DNA of 64,000 bases from NCBI RefSeq assembly GCF_011075055.1, contig NC_058153.1:13442274-13506273 (forward strand), in the 5' to 3' direction. Origin of the DNA: Mangifera indica (lineage: Eukaryota; Streptophyta; Magnoliopsida; Sapindales; Anacardiaceae). Both the position numbers and the translations under genes were made by a program. Under the pieces are notes generated by a model. That model saw only the letters and a program-made list of their open reading frames with translations, did no database searches and was not told the DNA's origin. Shown here piece after piece: positions 50,438 to 62,881 of this stretch (position 1 is its first letter; the number at the start of each line of letters is the position of its first letter).

Positions 50438-50919
50438 GGGGGCGTTTGGTTTGGGTAATATTTGATTACTAAAATAGAAAGATTACCTTGAAGATAGATT
50501 ACTTAGAAGATTACTGGGTATAAATGATTACTATGTTTGATAAAATTTGATAGGTATAAATAATTATTGTGTTTGGTTAAAGGTAATAAAAGATTACTAG
50601 TAAATTATTTTACTTAAATGCCCTTGAATATAATTATTTTTAAATATTTTTTATATTATTTTTCATATTAATTAAAAATAAATTTATTTTTATCTCAAAA
50701 GATTAATAAATAATAATTTTTCTATAATAAACTCAAGATTACCCTAGTAATCTTTAAATACCTAAGGTGAAGGTGGTAATCAGATTACCACCTATATTAC
50801 CTGTCACGTCAGCATTGGTAATAGAAGATTACTATAATCTTTTATTACTGATAAACTAAACAGGAGAATAAAAGATAGATTACCAAGGTAATCTTAAAAT
50901 CCTTTAACCAAACGCACCC
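50438..50919. mobile_element. Harbinger-like MITE with TCA target duplication
   Basis: The left end is GGGGGCGTTTGGTT. The right end is the inverse of GGGTGCGTTTGGTT. Both sides are flanked by TCA (50435-50437 and 50920-50922). The element is 482 bp, AT-rich, with no coding capacity. A 3-bp duplication and a G-rich terminus with GTTTGGTT are typical of PIF/Harbinger (Tourist-type) MITEs. Confidence 0.7.
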
Positions 50920-50922
50920 TCA

Positions 50923-51437
50923 GTGTAAACTAACAATACCGCCGCCATCTCTTGAACCTACAACTTCATTTTTAAAAACCAAAACGCACATGCTATCATG
51001 ACTATCTTTGCTGTTGTGTTGACGCTGTCCACAATCTCCTTATTGACCACTTTTCACTCTGTCACCTGGAGATTCATGTCGTTGTCACTGCTCTCTGCAC
51101 TGTCCAAAGCCTCCACAAGTCGTCGCATGTCCAATGGCTTTTTCCGCATTGACCTCCTTGATTGGTTGACGCTCTTCTTCAGATTTCAAAATGACAACAT
51201 CGAAAACTAGTGTGAACACTCGGTTCTTCATTTGGCCAATACTCAAATGTGTTTAACCCCACCTCTAGACAACATCGACATGGTAGATGGCAGAGTTTTG
51301 AGGAAATTACGACACGAATTGTTAAAAAATTACACTAATTAGTGCACGTATTTGGGTAAGCAATCAAACATTTGGATACATTAGAGATATATAGAGTTTG
51401 GGGGTGAGTATGTTGGAGTTTTATTTAGGGAGATTTC
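50923..51437. other. Intergenic DNA left of the tandem duplication
   Basis: An open frame at 50998-51210 shows no known domain. Nothing else is recognised. Confidence 0.4.
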
Positions 51438-53026
51438 CATTTTCCATGGGGTGGCAGGGGGATTAGGGCGAGTTTGATGATGACATTATGTATGTCATAG
51501 CTGCCATAGGTGCGGTGTTTACAGAATTGGGGTTATAAAATTAATGGAGGAGCTTCAAGCATGGACATGAATTAATGAAGATGATGAATGCTATTTAAAT
51601 TTCAATTTGTATCCAGGGATATTTTTGTTATTATCTTAAAAAGATAAATTAATAATTTGTATTTAAATTAATAGAAGGAACTAACAAGTGAGTATGTAAA
51701 ACTTTTAACATTATGAGATGAAAATTTGTCACTAAATCTTGGTGGGAACTTTTGGACTTAGAATTTGAAACTGAATGAACTAACCCTATTTATGCCGCTA
51801 AAATTGATATCATAACTGCATGGGCTCCGCTTCGCTTGATTCCTTGAATTTCCCTACGACTGACTGTGCAAGTTAACTTCATAGATTAAAATTGGGCTAA
51901 ATGATTATTTCCCACCGCAACTTGATGAAACCAAATTTTTAACTCTTTAAATCTTAAAGTTTATTTGTTATCCACAAATAATAATGAAGACTTCACCAAT
52001 ACAAGTGAGAAATATTAAGACAAAGATAAAACTTAAACAAAACTCTTCTCCATAAAAAAGTTTGATTTTTTTAATTAGTCTTTCTGAATTGTATATGGTC
52101 AAAATCCTTTAATTTTTATAAAATTTGAAATGCTTATATGCAAATCTTAAGAACTCGGATCACTAGTGAAGCTTGAGTCCAAAGCTGTGATCACCATGTG
52201 ACAGAGGTCGGCGAGCTCAACATGTAGAGTTTTGTGGAATTAGATGAGCAAAAGATTTGGAGCATCATGAGGCAATTTTTTAACAAAGACTTCGCAACAA
52301 GTGGTGCCTCATCCTTGTGCCTCTCTATTGAATTTTCTAGAGAATCTTCACCATACTTGACTCGACAACAACAACAACCTAAAAACAGAGAGGAATTAAA
52401 AATCACATTAAGAACCTTCAACTTGCTTATCTTGTAAGGCATCTTGTTCAAGAAGTTATTTCTTTACCATTTCACAACTTTAAAAAATCAAAACTCTTTG
52501 ACACTCATCAGAATAGCCAGAAAACTCATTAAGTAATGAACAAGGTCCAAAACTCTGCTAGTTTGAAAAACTCACTATTTCTACACAGAACCAAATAACC
52601 CCCTTTTCCATTTGTTGATTTATTTGTAAGTCAATTCAAAACAACAATAGCTTTATCGTATCCTCTAGTGTCCTCGGCCATTTTCAATCAGTCAATGAAT
52701 AATGACAAAAATTCCATGGACATATGTAAAAGAACTGTTGGGGTTGGTGTCTAATAACCAATTCCCATGGTGATACCATGCATGCTTAATTTATGTATTA
52801 GTAATAATGTATCATTATGTGATTAGATAATTTTGAATTATGTATAAAATAACACCTACCATAGTTTGTCCGAAGGCTTCATACCAACTCCATTAGAAAA
52901 AACTGCCGTAAAAGTTTATAAACATCATTTTCCATAATAAAAATTTGTGAAAATTAAAAAAATAATCACATAGGAAAAAAGTACAATATTTTTTATAATC
53001 ATACATTTTTTTTATGAGCAATAAAA

Positions 53027-53183
53027 CTATGTGTATCTATTTTGAGTATACAAATAAGTACACATTTATATATGTTATCATATAATTGAGAGATTTTCAA
53101 CTAAAAATAAAGTAACATTCAATCATATGATAACATATATATAAATGTGTTTTTATTTGTATACTTAAGGTGGATACACATAG
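53027..53183. repeat. Inverted repeat (arms about 65 bp)
   Basis: CTATGTGTATCTATTTTGAG with TATACAAATAAGTACACATT and on to TATGTTATCATATAATTGA is mirrored by the sequence ending TATACTTAAGGTGGATACAC and ATAG. The arms agree at roughly 85 percent around a loop of about 25 bases. Likely a small hairpin MITE. An identical copy lies at 57576-57732. Confidence 0.65.
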
Positions 53184-53458
53184 AATTGTTCTTTTATGAG
53201 TTAAATCCTTATCCTGAATTTAACTTGTTTGATCTAAAATTGAATTCAAATTTGAACCATTCATATTGTGACCAATTTGAAAAGCTCCAATCAAATTTTC
53301 AAATCCATAATTAGAAAACTATCAACAAATGTCTCTAGAATAAAGCAAACAGTCTTGGTCAAGATATGAACAAAATCGACAGTCATGTCATGACCAAAAT
53401 CTTTAAATTTATTTCCGAAGTATATAGATTTTTGTCCAATTTTGGAGAAACCAATTAT

Positions 53459-53950
53459 GGTAGTTAGAGGTGAATTCGGTCCGAACTAAGCCAAAACACC
53501 TCTTGACTCAAGTTCAGTCAGAATAGAAAATGGTTTGGTTCGAATTTGTTGAGTAAAAATTAAGTTTGGCTTAGCTCAGCTTGGTTTGAGTTTGGCTTGA
53601 TTTTGTAACTTGAATCAATGGTTTGAATTGATTCGAATTGATTGTTTGAATGTATGACTCGAGTTCATGATTCATTGACAGAATGATGTCATTTTACCCA
53701 AATAATATTCAAAATTTTTTGTTCGAATCGAATCAAGCCATAAATTTGAACTGTTAATTCGAACTACTAAATTCGAGCTGAATAAAGTCACAAATTCAAA
53801 TTACTGATTCAAGCTGAACACCTTTTGGCTCGAATTAAAAAATGAGCCAAATCTTTTGATTCAAGTTCAGTCCAAATTTGAATCAAACGAATTTGAGTTG
53901 AGCTAAATGAGCTTTCGAGACTGAGCCAACTCAGATTGTACCTAGGCCTA
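53459..53950. repeat. Unclassified degenerate repeat rich in TTCGAAT/TTTGAAT words
   Basis: Words such as GGTTTGAATTGATTCGAATT, AATTCGAACT and GAGTTGAGCTAAATGAGC recur in both orientations, suggesting an old dispersed element. It ends near CCTAGGCCTAATAGTGG. It is copied at 58008-58499. I cannot assign a class. Confidence 0.35.
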
Positions 53951-54003
53951 ATAGTGGTGGCATAATCCACCATTAAGAAAAGACATGAAGGTGATTACAA
54001 ATG

Positions 54004-55631
54004 GGCCACAAGACTTATTCCCACATAAGGTATAGAGAAATCTCAAATTTATACTTTCCAATTTTCAAAAACCTAAACACCTAAAATCTGTTAAACGTTT
54101 CTATTAGAATCAAGGGTAAAACTGTCATTTTATTAGTAATATTAAAAAACTATAATTTTATCTCATTTTCCTCTTCAAATTTTGAAAACTAACAAGTTCA
54201 TCCCTGCCTAAACATTTTATGTTTTAAAAAGGGCCAAAGGACAATTTCCCACCTAAGGATTGCTGTTTTTCTAAGTATCTCCCCTATAACTTTGAAAATC
54301 CCAAATACTCACCTATGAGTAGTTGCAATTAACGGAACCTTAACCCCTTAAAAAAATTTTATCTCTTTTTCTCCACAAACTTTAAAAAGTAAAAGTTTTT
54401 CCCATCCTAAGTTTTAAAAAATGACAGTTTTCCCCTAGGGTTTGGCTTTCAGATCTCCAACGTCAAATCTAGAGTCATTGCTAGCTGTTTATCCCTTTTG
54501 AAACTTTCTCTCTCTTTGACTATCTCTCTCCACCTATTTGGATGTTCAGTCAGCGTCAAATGAGGCTTAGAAGACGATGGGAGACGAAAAGCTTTGTCGG
54601 GAAAGACGAAGCTCTTCGTTTTTGTTCATCTTCCTAGACGAAGACGAAGATGAATATGTCATCTTCATCTTTCAGAAGAAGATCGACGTCGAACAGATGT
54701 CCAAATGAGTAGAGAGAGATTACCAAAGGGAGAAGAAGCTTCAGGAGGGATAAACGACTGATAATATTGTCAGATTTTGCATCAAAGATCTGGAAACCAA
54801 ACCCTAGGGGAAAATTGCCATTTTTTAAAACTTTTATTAGGGGAAAACTTTTAGTTTTCAAAATTTAGGGGAGGAAAAGGAGATTATATTTTAGTTTATT
54901 TTTAATATTATAGATAAAATGATGATTTTACCCTTACTACCATTAATTTTAACTGCTCATAGATGGGTATTTGAGATTTTCAAAGTTAAAGGGGGGGATA
55001 TTAGGAAAACAACAATCCTTGGGTGGGAAATAGTCCTTTGGCCTTTAAAAAATGACTATTCCACCCCCTCCCTATACCTAGGTTTTTCTTTTCTCCCATC
55101 TCCTGCCATCACTCCATTATCGATTCCTTTTTCCCACCCTCATAGTTGAGATCATTTGGACGACCATCATGAGAGGTTGTCTGACAAGTAGATGTTATCT
55201 CTTTGTTCGATGAAAAGACCTGTCTCTTTATAGATCTCTTTTTCTTGAAAGAGACAAAGACAATTCTTTGCTAATAAAGGGGGACGAGGATGAATCACTC
55301 CTCTTTATCGATGAAGTGATTAACGAAGAGATAACATCTCTTCGTCAGATGACCTCTCATGATTGCTGTATGAATGATCTTAACAGTAAGGGTGGGAAGA
55401 AGAAGGCACCAGTGACGAAGTGGTGGCTGGAGAGGGAAGAAAAGAAAAACCTAGGTGTTAGGGGGGGATATCAACTTTTTAATATTACAGATAAAATAAT
55501 AGTTTTACCTTTGACTTTAACAGAAAAGTTTAACAAATTTTGGGTGATGGTTGGATGTTTAGGTTATTGAAAGTTAGAGGGTATGAGTTTGGGATTTCTC
55601 TATATCTTGAGTAGGAATAAGTCTTTTGGCC
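54004..55631. mobile_element. Mutator-like MITE, outer element with perfect 9-bp target duplication
   Basis: It begins GGCCACAAGACTTATTCCCA and ends AATAAGTCTTTTGGCC. TTACAAATG flanks it exactly on both sides (53995-54003 and 55632-55640). The subterminal arms are long inverted copies (TATAGAGAAATCTCAAA on the left, TTTGGGATTTCTCTATA on the right). It is interrupted at 54232-55043 by another family member. Without that insert and one copy of the inner duplication it would be about 0.81 kb. Confidence 0.85.
54232..55043. mobile_element. Mutator-like MITE, inner (nested) element
   Basis: The left end GGCCAAAGGACAATTTCCCA and the right end (inverse of GGCCAAAGGACTATTTCCCA) match over more than 40 bases. 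The flanks TTTAAAAAG (54223-54231) and TTTAAAAAA (55044-55052) differ at one base. The centre carries GACGAAG-rich sequence (54560-54690), the same feature seen in copy 1 at 3486. Confidence 0.82.
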
Positions 55632-55986
55632 TTACAAATGTGGACAAAAAATATTGCTCCAATCAGCATACGAAAGCTTGGGGCTTGGTTCCTTAAGCGT
55701 ACAAACAAAAAAAGTGTATAATGATTTGTGGTTATGCTATTTATGGCTTTTGGGAATTGAGAATGAGACTTATATTTGACATTCTCATCAAATATAAATA
55801 TACTGGACTAGACTCATTTATGCCATGTTTGGTTCAGGCTTTTATAAGGGATCAATTTTAGTACTTGCAAATGATTAGACTTTCTTTAGACATTGGCTGG
55901 TTGTATGCAAATTAGGAAAATGAATAAAAATGCAAGGTTTGAATTCTACAAACTTTTTTGATAGAAACAATTAGCAATAAGCAAAA

Positions 55987-58900
55987 CATTTTCCATGGGG
56001 TGGCAGGGGGATTAGGGCGAGTTTGATGATGACATTATGTATGTCATAGCTGCCATAGGTGCGGTGTTTACAGAATTGGGGTTATAAAATTAATGGAGGA
56101 GCTTCAAGCATGGACATGAATTAATGAAGATGATGAATGCTATTTAAATTTCAATTTGTATCCAGGGATATTTTTGTTATTATCTTAAAAAGATAAATTA
56201 ATAATTTGTATTTAAATTAATAGAAGGAACTAACAAGTGAGTATGTAAAACTTTTAACATTATGAGATGAAAATTTGTCACTAAATCTTGGTGGGAACTT
56301 TTGGACTTAGAATTTGAAACTGAATGAACTAACCCTATTTATGCCGCTAAAATTGATATCATAACTGCATGGGCTCCGCTTCGCTTGATTCCTTGAATTT
56401 CCCTACGACTGACTGTGCAAGTTAACTTCATAGATTAAAATTGGGCTAAATGATTATTTCCCACCGCAACTTGATGAAACCAAATTTTTAACTCTTTAAA
56501 TCTTAAAGTTTATTTGTTATCCACAAATAATAATGAAGACTTCACCAATACAAGTGAGAAATATTAAGACAAAGATAAAACTTAAACAAAACTCTTCTCC
56601 ATAAAAAAGTTTGATTTTTTTAATTAGTCTTTCTGAATTGTATATGGTCAAAATCCTTTAATTTTTATAAAATTTGAAATGCTTATATGCAAATCTTAAG
56701 AACTCGGATCACTAGTGAAGCTTGAGTCCAAAGCTGTGATCACCATGTGACAGAGGTCGGCGAGCTCAACATGTAGAGTTTTGTGGAATTAGATGAGCAA
56801 AAGATTTGGAGCATCATGAGGCAATTTTTTAACAAAGACTTCGCAACAAGTGGTGCCTCATCCTTGTGCCTCTCTATTGAATTTTCTAGAGAATCTTCAC
56901 CATACTTGACTCGACAACAACAACAACCTAAAAACAGAGAGGAATTAAAAATCACATTAAGAACCTTCAACTTGCTTATCTTGTAAGGCATCTTGTTCAA
57001 GAAGTTATTTCTTTACCATTTCACAACTTTAAAAAATCAAAACTCTTTGACACTCATCAGAATAGCCAGAAAACTCATTAAGTAATGAACAAGGTCCAAA
57101 ACTCTGCTAGTTTGAAAAACTCACTATTTCTACACAGAACCAAATAACCCCCTTTTCCATTTGTTGATTTATTTGTAAGTCAATTCAAAACAACAATAGC
57201 TTTATCGTATCCTCTAGTGTCCTCGGCCATTTTCAATCAGTCAATGAATAATGACAAAAATTCCATGGACATATGTAAAAGAACTGTTGGGGTTGGTGTC
57301 TAATAACCAATTCCCATGGTGATACCATGCATGCTTAATTTATGTATTAGTAATAATGTATCATTATGTGATTAGATAATTTTGAATTATGTATAAAATA
57401 ACACCTACCATAGTTTGTCCGAAGGCTTCATACCAACTCCATTAGAAAAAACTGCCGTAAAAGTTTATAAACATCATTTTCCATAATAAAAATTTGTGAA
57501 AATTAAAAAAATAATCACATAGGAAAAAAGTACAATATTTTTTATAATCATACATTTTTTTTATGAGCAATAAAACTATGTGTATCTATTTTGAGTATAC
57601 AAATAAGTACACATTTATATATGTTATCATATAATTGAGAGATTTTCAACTAAAAATAAAGTAACATTCAATCATATGATAACATATATATAAATGTGTT
57701 TTTATTTGTATACTTAAGGTGGATACACATAGAATTGTTCTTTTATGAGTTAAATCCTTATCCTGAATTTAACTTGTTTGATCTAAAATTGAATTCAAAT
57801 TTGAACCATTCATATTGTGACCAATTTGAAAAGCTCCAATCAAATTTTCAAATCCATAATTAGAAAACTATCAACAAATGTCTCTAGAATAAAGCAAACA
57901 GTCTTGGTCAAGATATGAACAAAATCGACAGTCATGTCATGACCAAAATCTTTAAATTTATTTCCGAAGTATATAGATTTTTGTCCAATTTTGGAGAAAC
58001 CAATTATGGTAGTTAGAGGTGAATTCGGTCCGAACTAAGCCAAAACACCTCTTGACTCAAGTTCAGTCAGAATAGAAAATGGTTTGGTTCGAATTTGTTG
58101 AGTAAAAATTAAGTTTGGCTTAGCTCAGCTTGGTTTGAGTTTGGCTTGATTTTGTAACTTGAATCAATGGTTTGAATTGATTCGAATTGATTGTTTGAAT
58201 GTATGACTCGAGTTCATGATTCATTGACAGAATGATGTCATTTTACCCAAATAATATTCAAAATTTTTTGTTCGAATCGAATCAAGCCATAAATTTGAAC
58301 TGTTAATTCGAACTACTAAATTCGAGCTGAATAAAGTCACAAATTCAAATTACTGATTCAAGCTGAACACCTTTTGGCTCGAATTAAAAAATGAGCCAAA
58401 TCTTTTGATTCAAGTTCAGTCCAAATTTGAATCAAACGAATTTGAGTTGAGCTAAATGAGCTTTCGAGACTGAGCCAACTCAGATTGTACCTAGGCCTAA
58501 TAGTGGTGGCATAATCCACCATTAAGAAAAGACATGAAGGTGATTACAAATGGGCCACAAGACTTATTCCCACATAAGGTATAGAGAAATCTCAAATTTA
58601 TACTTTCCAATTTTCAAAAACCTAAACACCTAAAATCTGTTAAACGTTTCTATTAGAATCAAGGGTAAAACTGTCATTTTATTAGTAATATTAAAAAACT
58701 ATAATTTTATCTCATTTTCCTCTTCAAATTTTGAAAACTAACAAGTTCATCCCTGCCTAAACATTTTATGTTTTAAAAAGGGCCAAAGGACAATTTCCCA
58801 CCTAAGGATTGCTGTTTTTCTAAGTATCTCCCCTATAACTTTGAAAATCCCAAATACTCACCTATGAGTAGTTGCAATTAACGGAACCTTAACCCCTTAA

Positions 58901-60535
58901 AAAAATTTTATCTCTTTTTCTCCACAAACTTTAAAAAGTAAAAGTTTTTCCCATCCTAAGTTTTAAAAAATGACAGTTTTCCCCTAGGGTTTGGCTTTCA
59001 GATCTCCAACGTCAAATCTAGAGTCATTGCTAGCTGTTTATCCCTTTTGAAACTTTCTCTCTCTTTGACTATCTCTCTCCACCTATTTGGATGTTCAGTC
59101 AGCGTCAAATGAGGCTTAGAAGACGATGGGAGACGAAAAGCTTTGTCGGGAAAGACGAAGCTCTTCGTTTTTGTTCATCTTCCTAGACGAAGACGAAGAT
59201 GAATATGTCATCTTCATCTTTCAGAAGAAGATCGACGTCGAACAGATGTCCAAATGAGTAGAGAGAGATTACCAAAGGGAGAAGAAGCTTCAGGAGGGAT
59301 AAACGACTGATAATATTGTCAGATTTTGCATCAAAGATCTGGAAACCAAACCCTAGGGGAAAATTGCCATTTTTTAAAACTTTTATTAGGGGAAAACTTT
59401 TAGTTTTCAAAATTTAGGGGAGGAAAAGGAGATTATATTTTAGTTTATTTTTAATATTATAGATAAAATGATGATTTTACCCTTACTACCATTAATTTTA
59501 ACTGCTCATAGATGGGTATTTGAGATTTTCAAAGTTAAAGGGGGGGATATTAGGAAAACAACAATCCTTGGGTGGGAAATAGTCCTTTGGCCTTTAAAAA
59601 ATGACTATTCCACCCCCTCCCTATACCTAGGTTTTTCTTTTCTCCCATCTCCTGCCATCACTCCATTATCGATTCCTTTTTCCCACCCTCATAGTTGAGA
59701 TCATTTGGACGACCATCATGAGAGGTTGTCTGACAAGTAGATGTTATCTCTTTGTTCGATGAAAAGACCTGTCTCTTTATAGATCTCTTTTTCTTGAAAG
59801 AGACAAAGACAATTCTTTGCTAATAAAGGGGGACGAGGATGAATCACTCCTCTTTATCGATGAAGTGATTAACGAAGAGATAACATCTCTTCGTCAGATG
59901 ACCTCTCATGATTGCTGTATGAATGATCTTAACAGTAAGGGTGGGAAGAAGAAGGCACCAGTGACGAAGTGGTGGCTGGAGAGGGAAGAAAAGAAAAACC
60001 TAGGTGTTAGGGGGGGATATCAACTTTTTAATATTACAGATAAAATAATAGTTTTACCTTTGACTTTAACAGAAAAGTTTAACAAATTTTGGGTGATGGT
60101 TGGATGTTTAGGTTATTGAAAGTTAGAGGGTATGAGTTTGGGATTTCTCTATATCTTGAGTAGGAATAAGTCTTTTGGCCTTACAAATGTGGACAAAAAA
60201 TATTGCTCCAATCAGCATACGAAAGCTTGGGGCTTGGTTCCTTAAGCGTACAAACAAAAAAAGTGTATAATGATTTGTGGTTATGCTATTTATGGCTTTT
60301 GGGAATTGAGAATGAGACTTATATTTGACATTCTCATCAAATATAAATATACTGGACTAGACTCATTTATGCCATGTTTGGTTCAGGCTTTTATAAGGGA
60401 TCAATTTTAGTACTTGCAAATGATTAGACTTTCTTTAGACATTGGCTGGTTGTATGCAAATTAGGAAAATGAATAAAAATGCAAGGTTTGAATTCTACAA
60501 ACTTTTTTGATAGAAACAATTAGCAATAAGCAAAA
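55987..60535. repeat. 4549-bp tandem duplication, copy 2
   Basis: Copy 2 is identical to 51438-55986 wherever compared. Beyond the unit, five more bases CATTT (60536-60540) match the start of the unit, so the breakpoints share 5 bp of microhomology. The corresponding nested MITEs are at 58553-60180 and 58781-59592, and the hairpin at 57576-57732. Confidence 0.92.
58553..60180. mobile_element. Nested Mutator-like MITE pair, duplicated copy
   Basis: This is the exact counterpart of 54004-55631 in copy 2 of the tandem duplication, with the inner element at 58781-59592. It arose by the segmental duplication and not by new transposition, since its flanking TTACAAATG is embedded in duplicated sequence. 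Confidence 0.85.
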
Positions 60536-60540
60536 CATTT

Positions 60541-62881
60541 CTAACTGAAAAAACAATGAATAAAAGATGACAAACCTAGACTAGACTAACCACTAGGTTA
60601 GTTCAATCAAACTGGTTAACCGACTAATCCAGTCTGGATTTTAAAATGCTACTTAGAATCAATAGACAAAACTCTGTGAAATAGAACTCGCAAGTAACAA
60701 TTAGCAAATGAAGCAATTTAGCAGTGAAAACAATAGTAGCAACTCTTAAACATTGGATTATGAGTATGGACGGGTAGGAAATATCGGAACAAACAACCAA
60801 GTTTTTAAGTATGCTTATTACTCGTCCTTTAGACAAGAATATGCATGAGTTATGTAACTCACTGGCAAGTTTTTGATATGATTATGGAACATCTTATTCA
60901 TAGACTATGCAAGCACTTAAAAATACACGGGTGCAATGAGCAATAAAAAACAAAGCCATAATAGCATATTGGTTAATTGGATAATTGTCAAATTTATGAC
61001 AATACCAGATATGTGTCTCTGCTACTACAATTACAAGATTCGCACATGCCTTCCACCCAATTCATGAACTTAGTTCTTTTGAGAATACTAGAAGTTACAA
61101 AACATAACACAGTAGCATAATGCAAAACACTTTCATGTTCTAATGGATGAAACAATACCATAAATCCAAAAAGCAATCATATGGTAAGATCTTCTCCTCC
61201 ATTAGCTACCAACAGACCAACATATATAACCTTTATCATTTTCAAATAACAAATTACAACACAAAAATACCAGACTTTAGCATAATTATATAGATTTGTT
61301 TCTTTGTTTGTGTGAGAAAGTGTGATAAGGGATATGACAATCTCAGTCAAATGGTATGGAAATGAAACAATTTCAAACCATCCTACATGAGGAATTACAT
61401 GTTCCTGCAATATGCCCTGATAAAGAGAGAATATGTCAACTAGTGACATTAAAGAGTAAGTGCTAAACTTTCAAATAGGCTTCATCACATTTATGAAAAA
61501 TTATTGATATAGAGACACCATGGAAATTATTTCATTGTAATCTATTATGATGCTTTATTGTTTAGTTCTCTGCAAGTTGATTAAACCTGACAGTAGTCAT
61601 AAACATAGTTTTACGTCATTATCATTTTTGTGAAATATAAAATATAATTAGAAGCATTTGGGATCTAAGTAATTAGGAAACACTAAATAGAATTTGCAAA
61701 CTAAGAAACTGATATATGATAAGAAATTCAATGTAAAACAGTGATACCTACAACAATTGCATGACAATGGCACTGATGTGTCTGACCCTAAAGAAATATA
61801 ACAACACCAATCCATTGAAACCATCTAAGCTTTAGAAGATTATCCACAAATCTTAACCAGTCCAATTCAAAAGCTGGCATACTACTTTTTCCTTTAGTGG
61901 TAAACCCAACCAAGAGATTTGCTACAAATCTAAACAATTCTAGTGCCAAATCGTAGCATAATGACAATAAAGTAGCTATGTAGAAACTAACCTCTGAAAA
62001 AGAATCATACACACACGTTGCAATAAGGCATATCCTGTTGAAATACTTTCATGCAACATTAAAGTTTACAAAACAATTTTAAAAAATAATAGCATTGCAA
62101 GAACATCATGGTAGGAATTATACTTATAACATGCTAGTTAGATAGCCAAAAATGTGCATATGAGTTGAAGGAATATGCTTAAACATATACATTGTCTTTG
62201 TAAGTTCAGTGAAGACTTGAGTTTCCATTAGCAAGAGAAGGAAGACTGAACGCCAAACTGCATACCTATGCTTTATTGGAGTTAAAAGAGACTTATGAAA
62301 TGAAAAGATATTTGAACCTCCAATGAAGTGGCTCACAAAAGTAGAATAAAGAGATGGCCTAGAAGTCATTGTGCCATTTTATATGCATATAACCATGTTG
62401 TAGAAAGCAAGAGTGTTCTCTAAACCACGACCACTGTATAGAAATGACAGAAGAATCTCTAAGGAACTGTGAATTTCTAAAGCCTAAGAATAAGTAAATT
62501 TGTGAAATCTAATGGTATCAAGTATAAGCTATAATGATAAAATGTGGGTATGATAAGAGAATTTAACAGAAAAGAGAAATTCCTTTAAATTCAAACAATG
62601 TACTCCAACATCTTCCTTCACATATTAACCGATCAATTAGGCCATGACAACTCCAAACAAGTAATGGTGTATTACAAATGCCACAGAACTGCCAAAGAAT
62701 CAAAACAAACCTTGTAACAGTAGCTTTAACATAATTATATCTATGAATGAGTAATATGATATACATTTATAATGAGTATTGATTGGATATTAATGATAAT
62801 GTGTCACTATAAGATTAAATAAATTTGAATTAAAGATAAAGTAACACTTGTGTTCTATCGATCCGATATTTGAGTGTGCTT
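60541..62881. other. Gene-free subtelomeric DNA
   Basis: AT-rich sequence with only short unrecognised open frames, mostly on the minus strand (60624-62766). Bases 62769-62860 resemble 52785-52860 in the tandem unit (TAATGATAATGTGTCA and AGATAAAGTAACAC words), hinting at a shared dispersed element. Confidence 0.45.

Larger units (their letters stand above)
51438..55986. repeat. 4549-bp tandem duplication, copy 1
   Basis: Every stretch compared, including all short open frames, recurs exactly 4549 bases later. Copy 1 begins CATTTTCCATGGGG within TTTCCATTTTCCATGG. The copy 1/copy 2 junction is AAAACATTTTCCATGG. The unit holds a truncated Mutator-like MITE end (51895), an inverted-repeat hairpin (53027-53183), a TTCGAAT-rich degenerate repeat (about 53459-53950) and the nested MITE pair. 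No gene is recognised in it. Confidence 0.92.

Noticed and set aside
53570..53660. tRNA-like GGTTCGAAT box
   Set aside because: No acceptor stem or A-box partner is present; the words belong to the TTCGAAT-rich repeat.
54634..55570. Short open frames repeated in the tandem unit (also 59183-60119)
   Set aside because: They lie inside the Mutator-like MITEs and differ from frames in other family copies, so they are not conserved genes.
60624..62766. Series of minus-strand frames in the subtelomeric region, considered as exons of one gene
   Set aside because: No residue pattern matched a family, and the pieces could not be joined by consistent splice sites.
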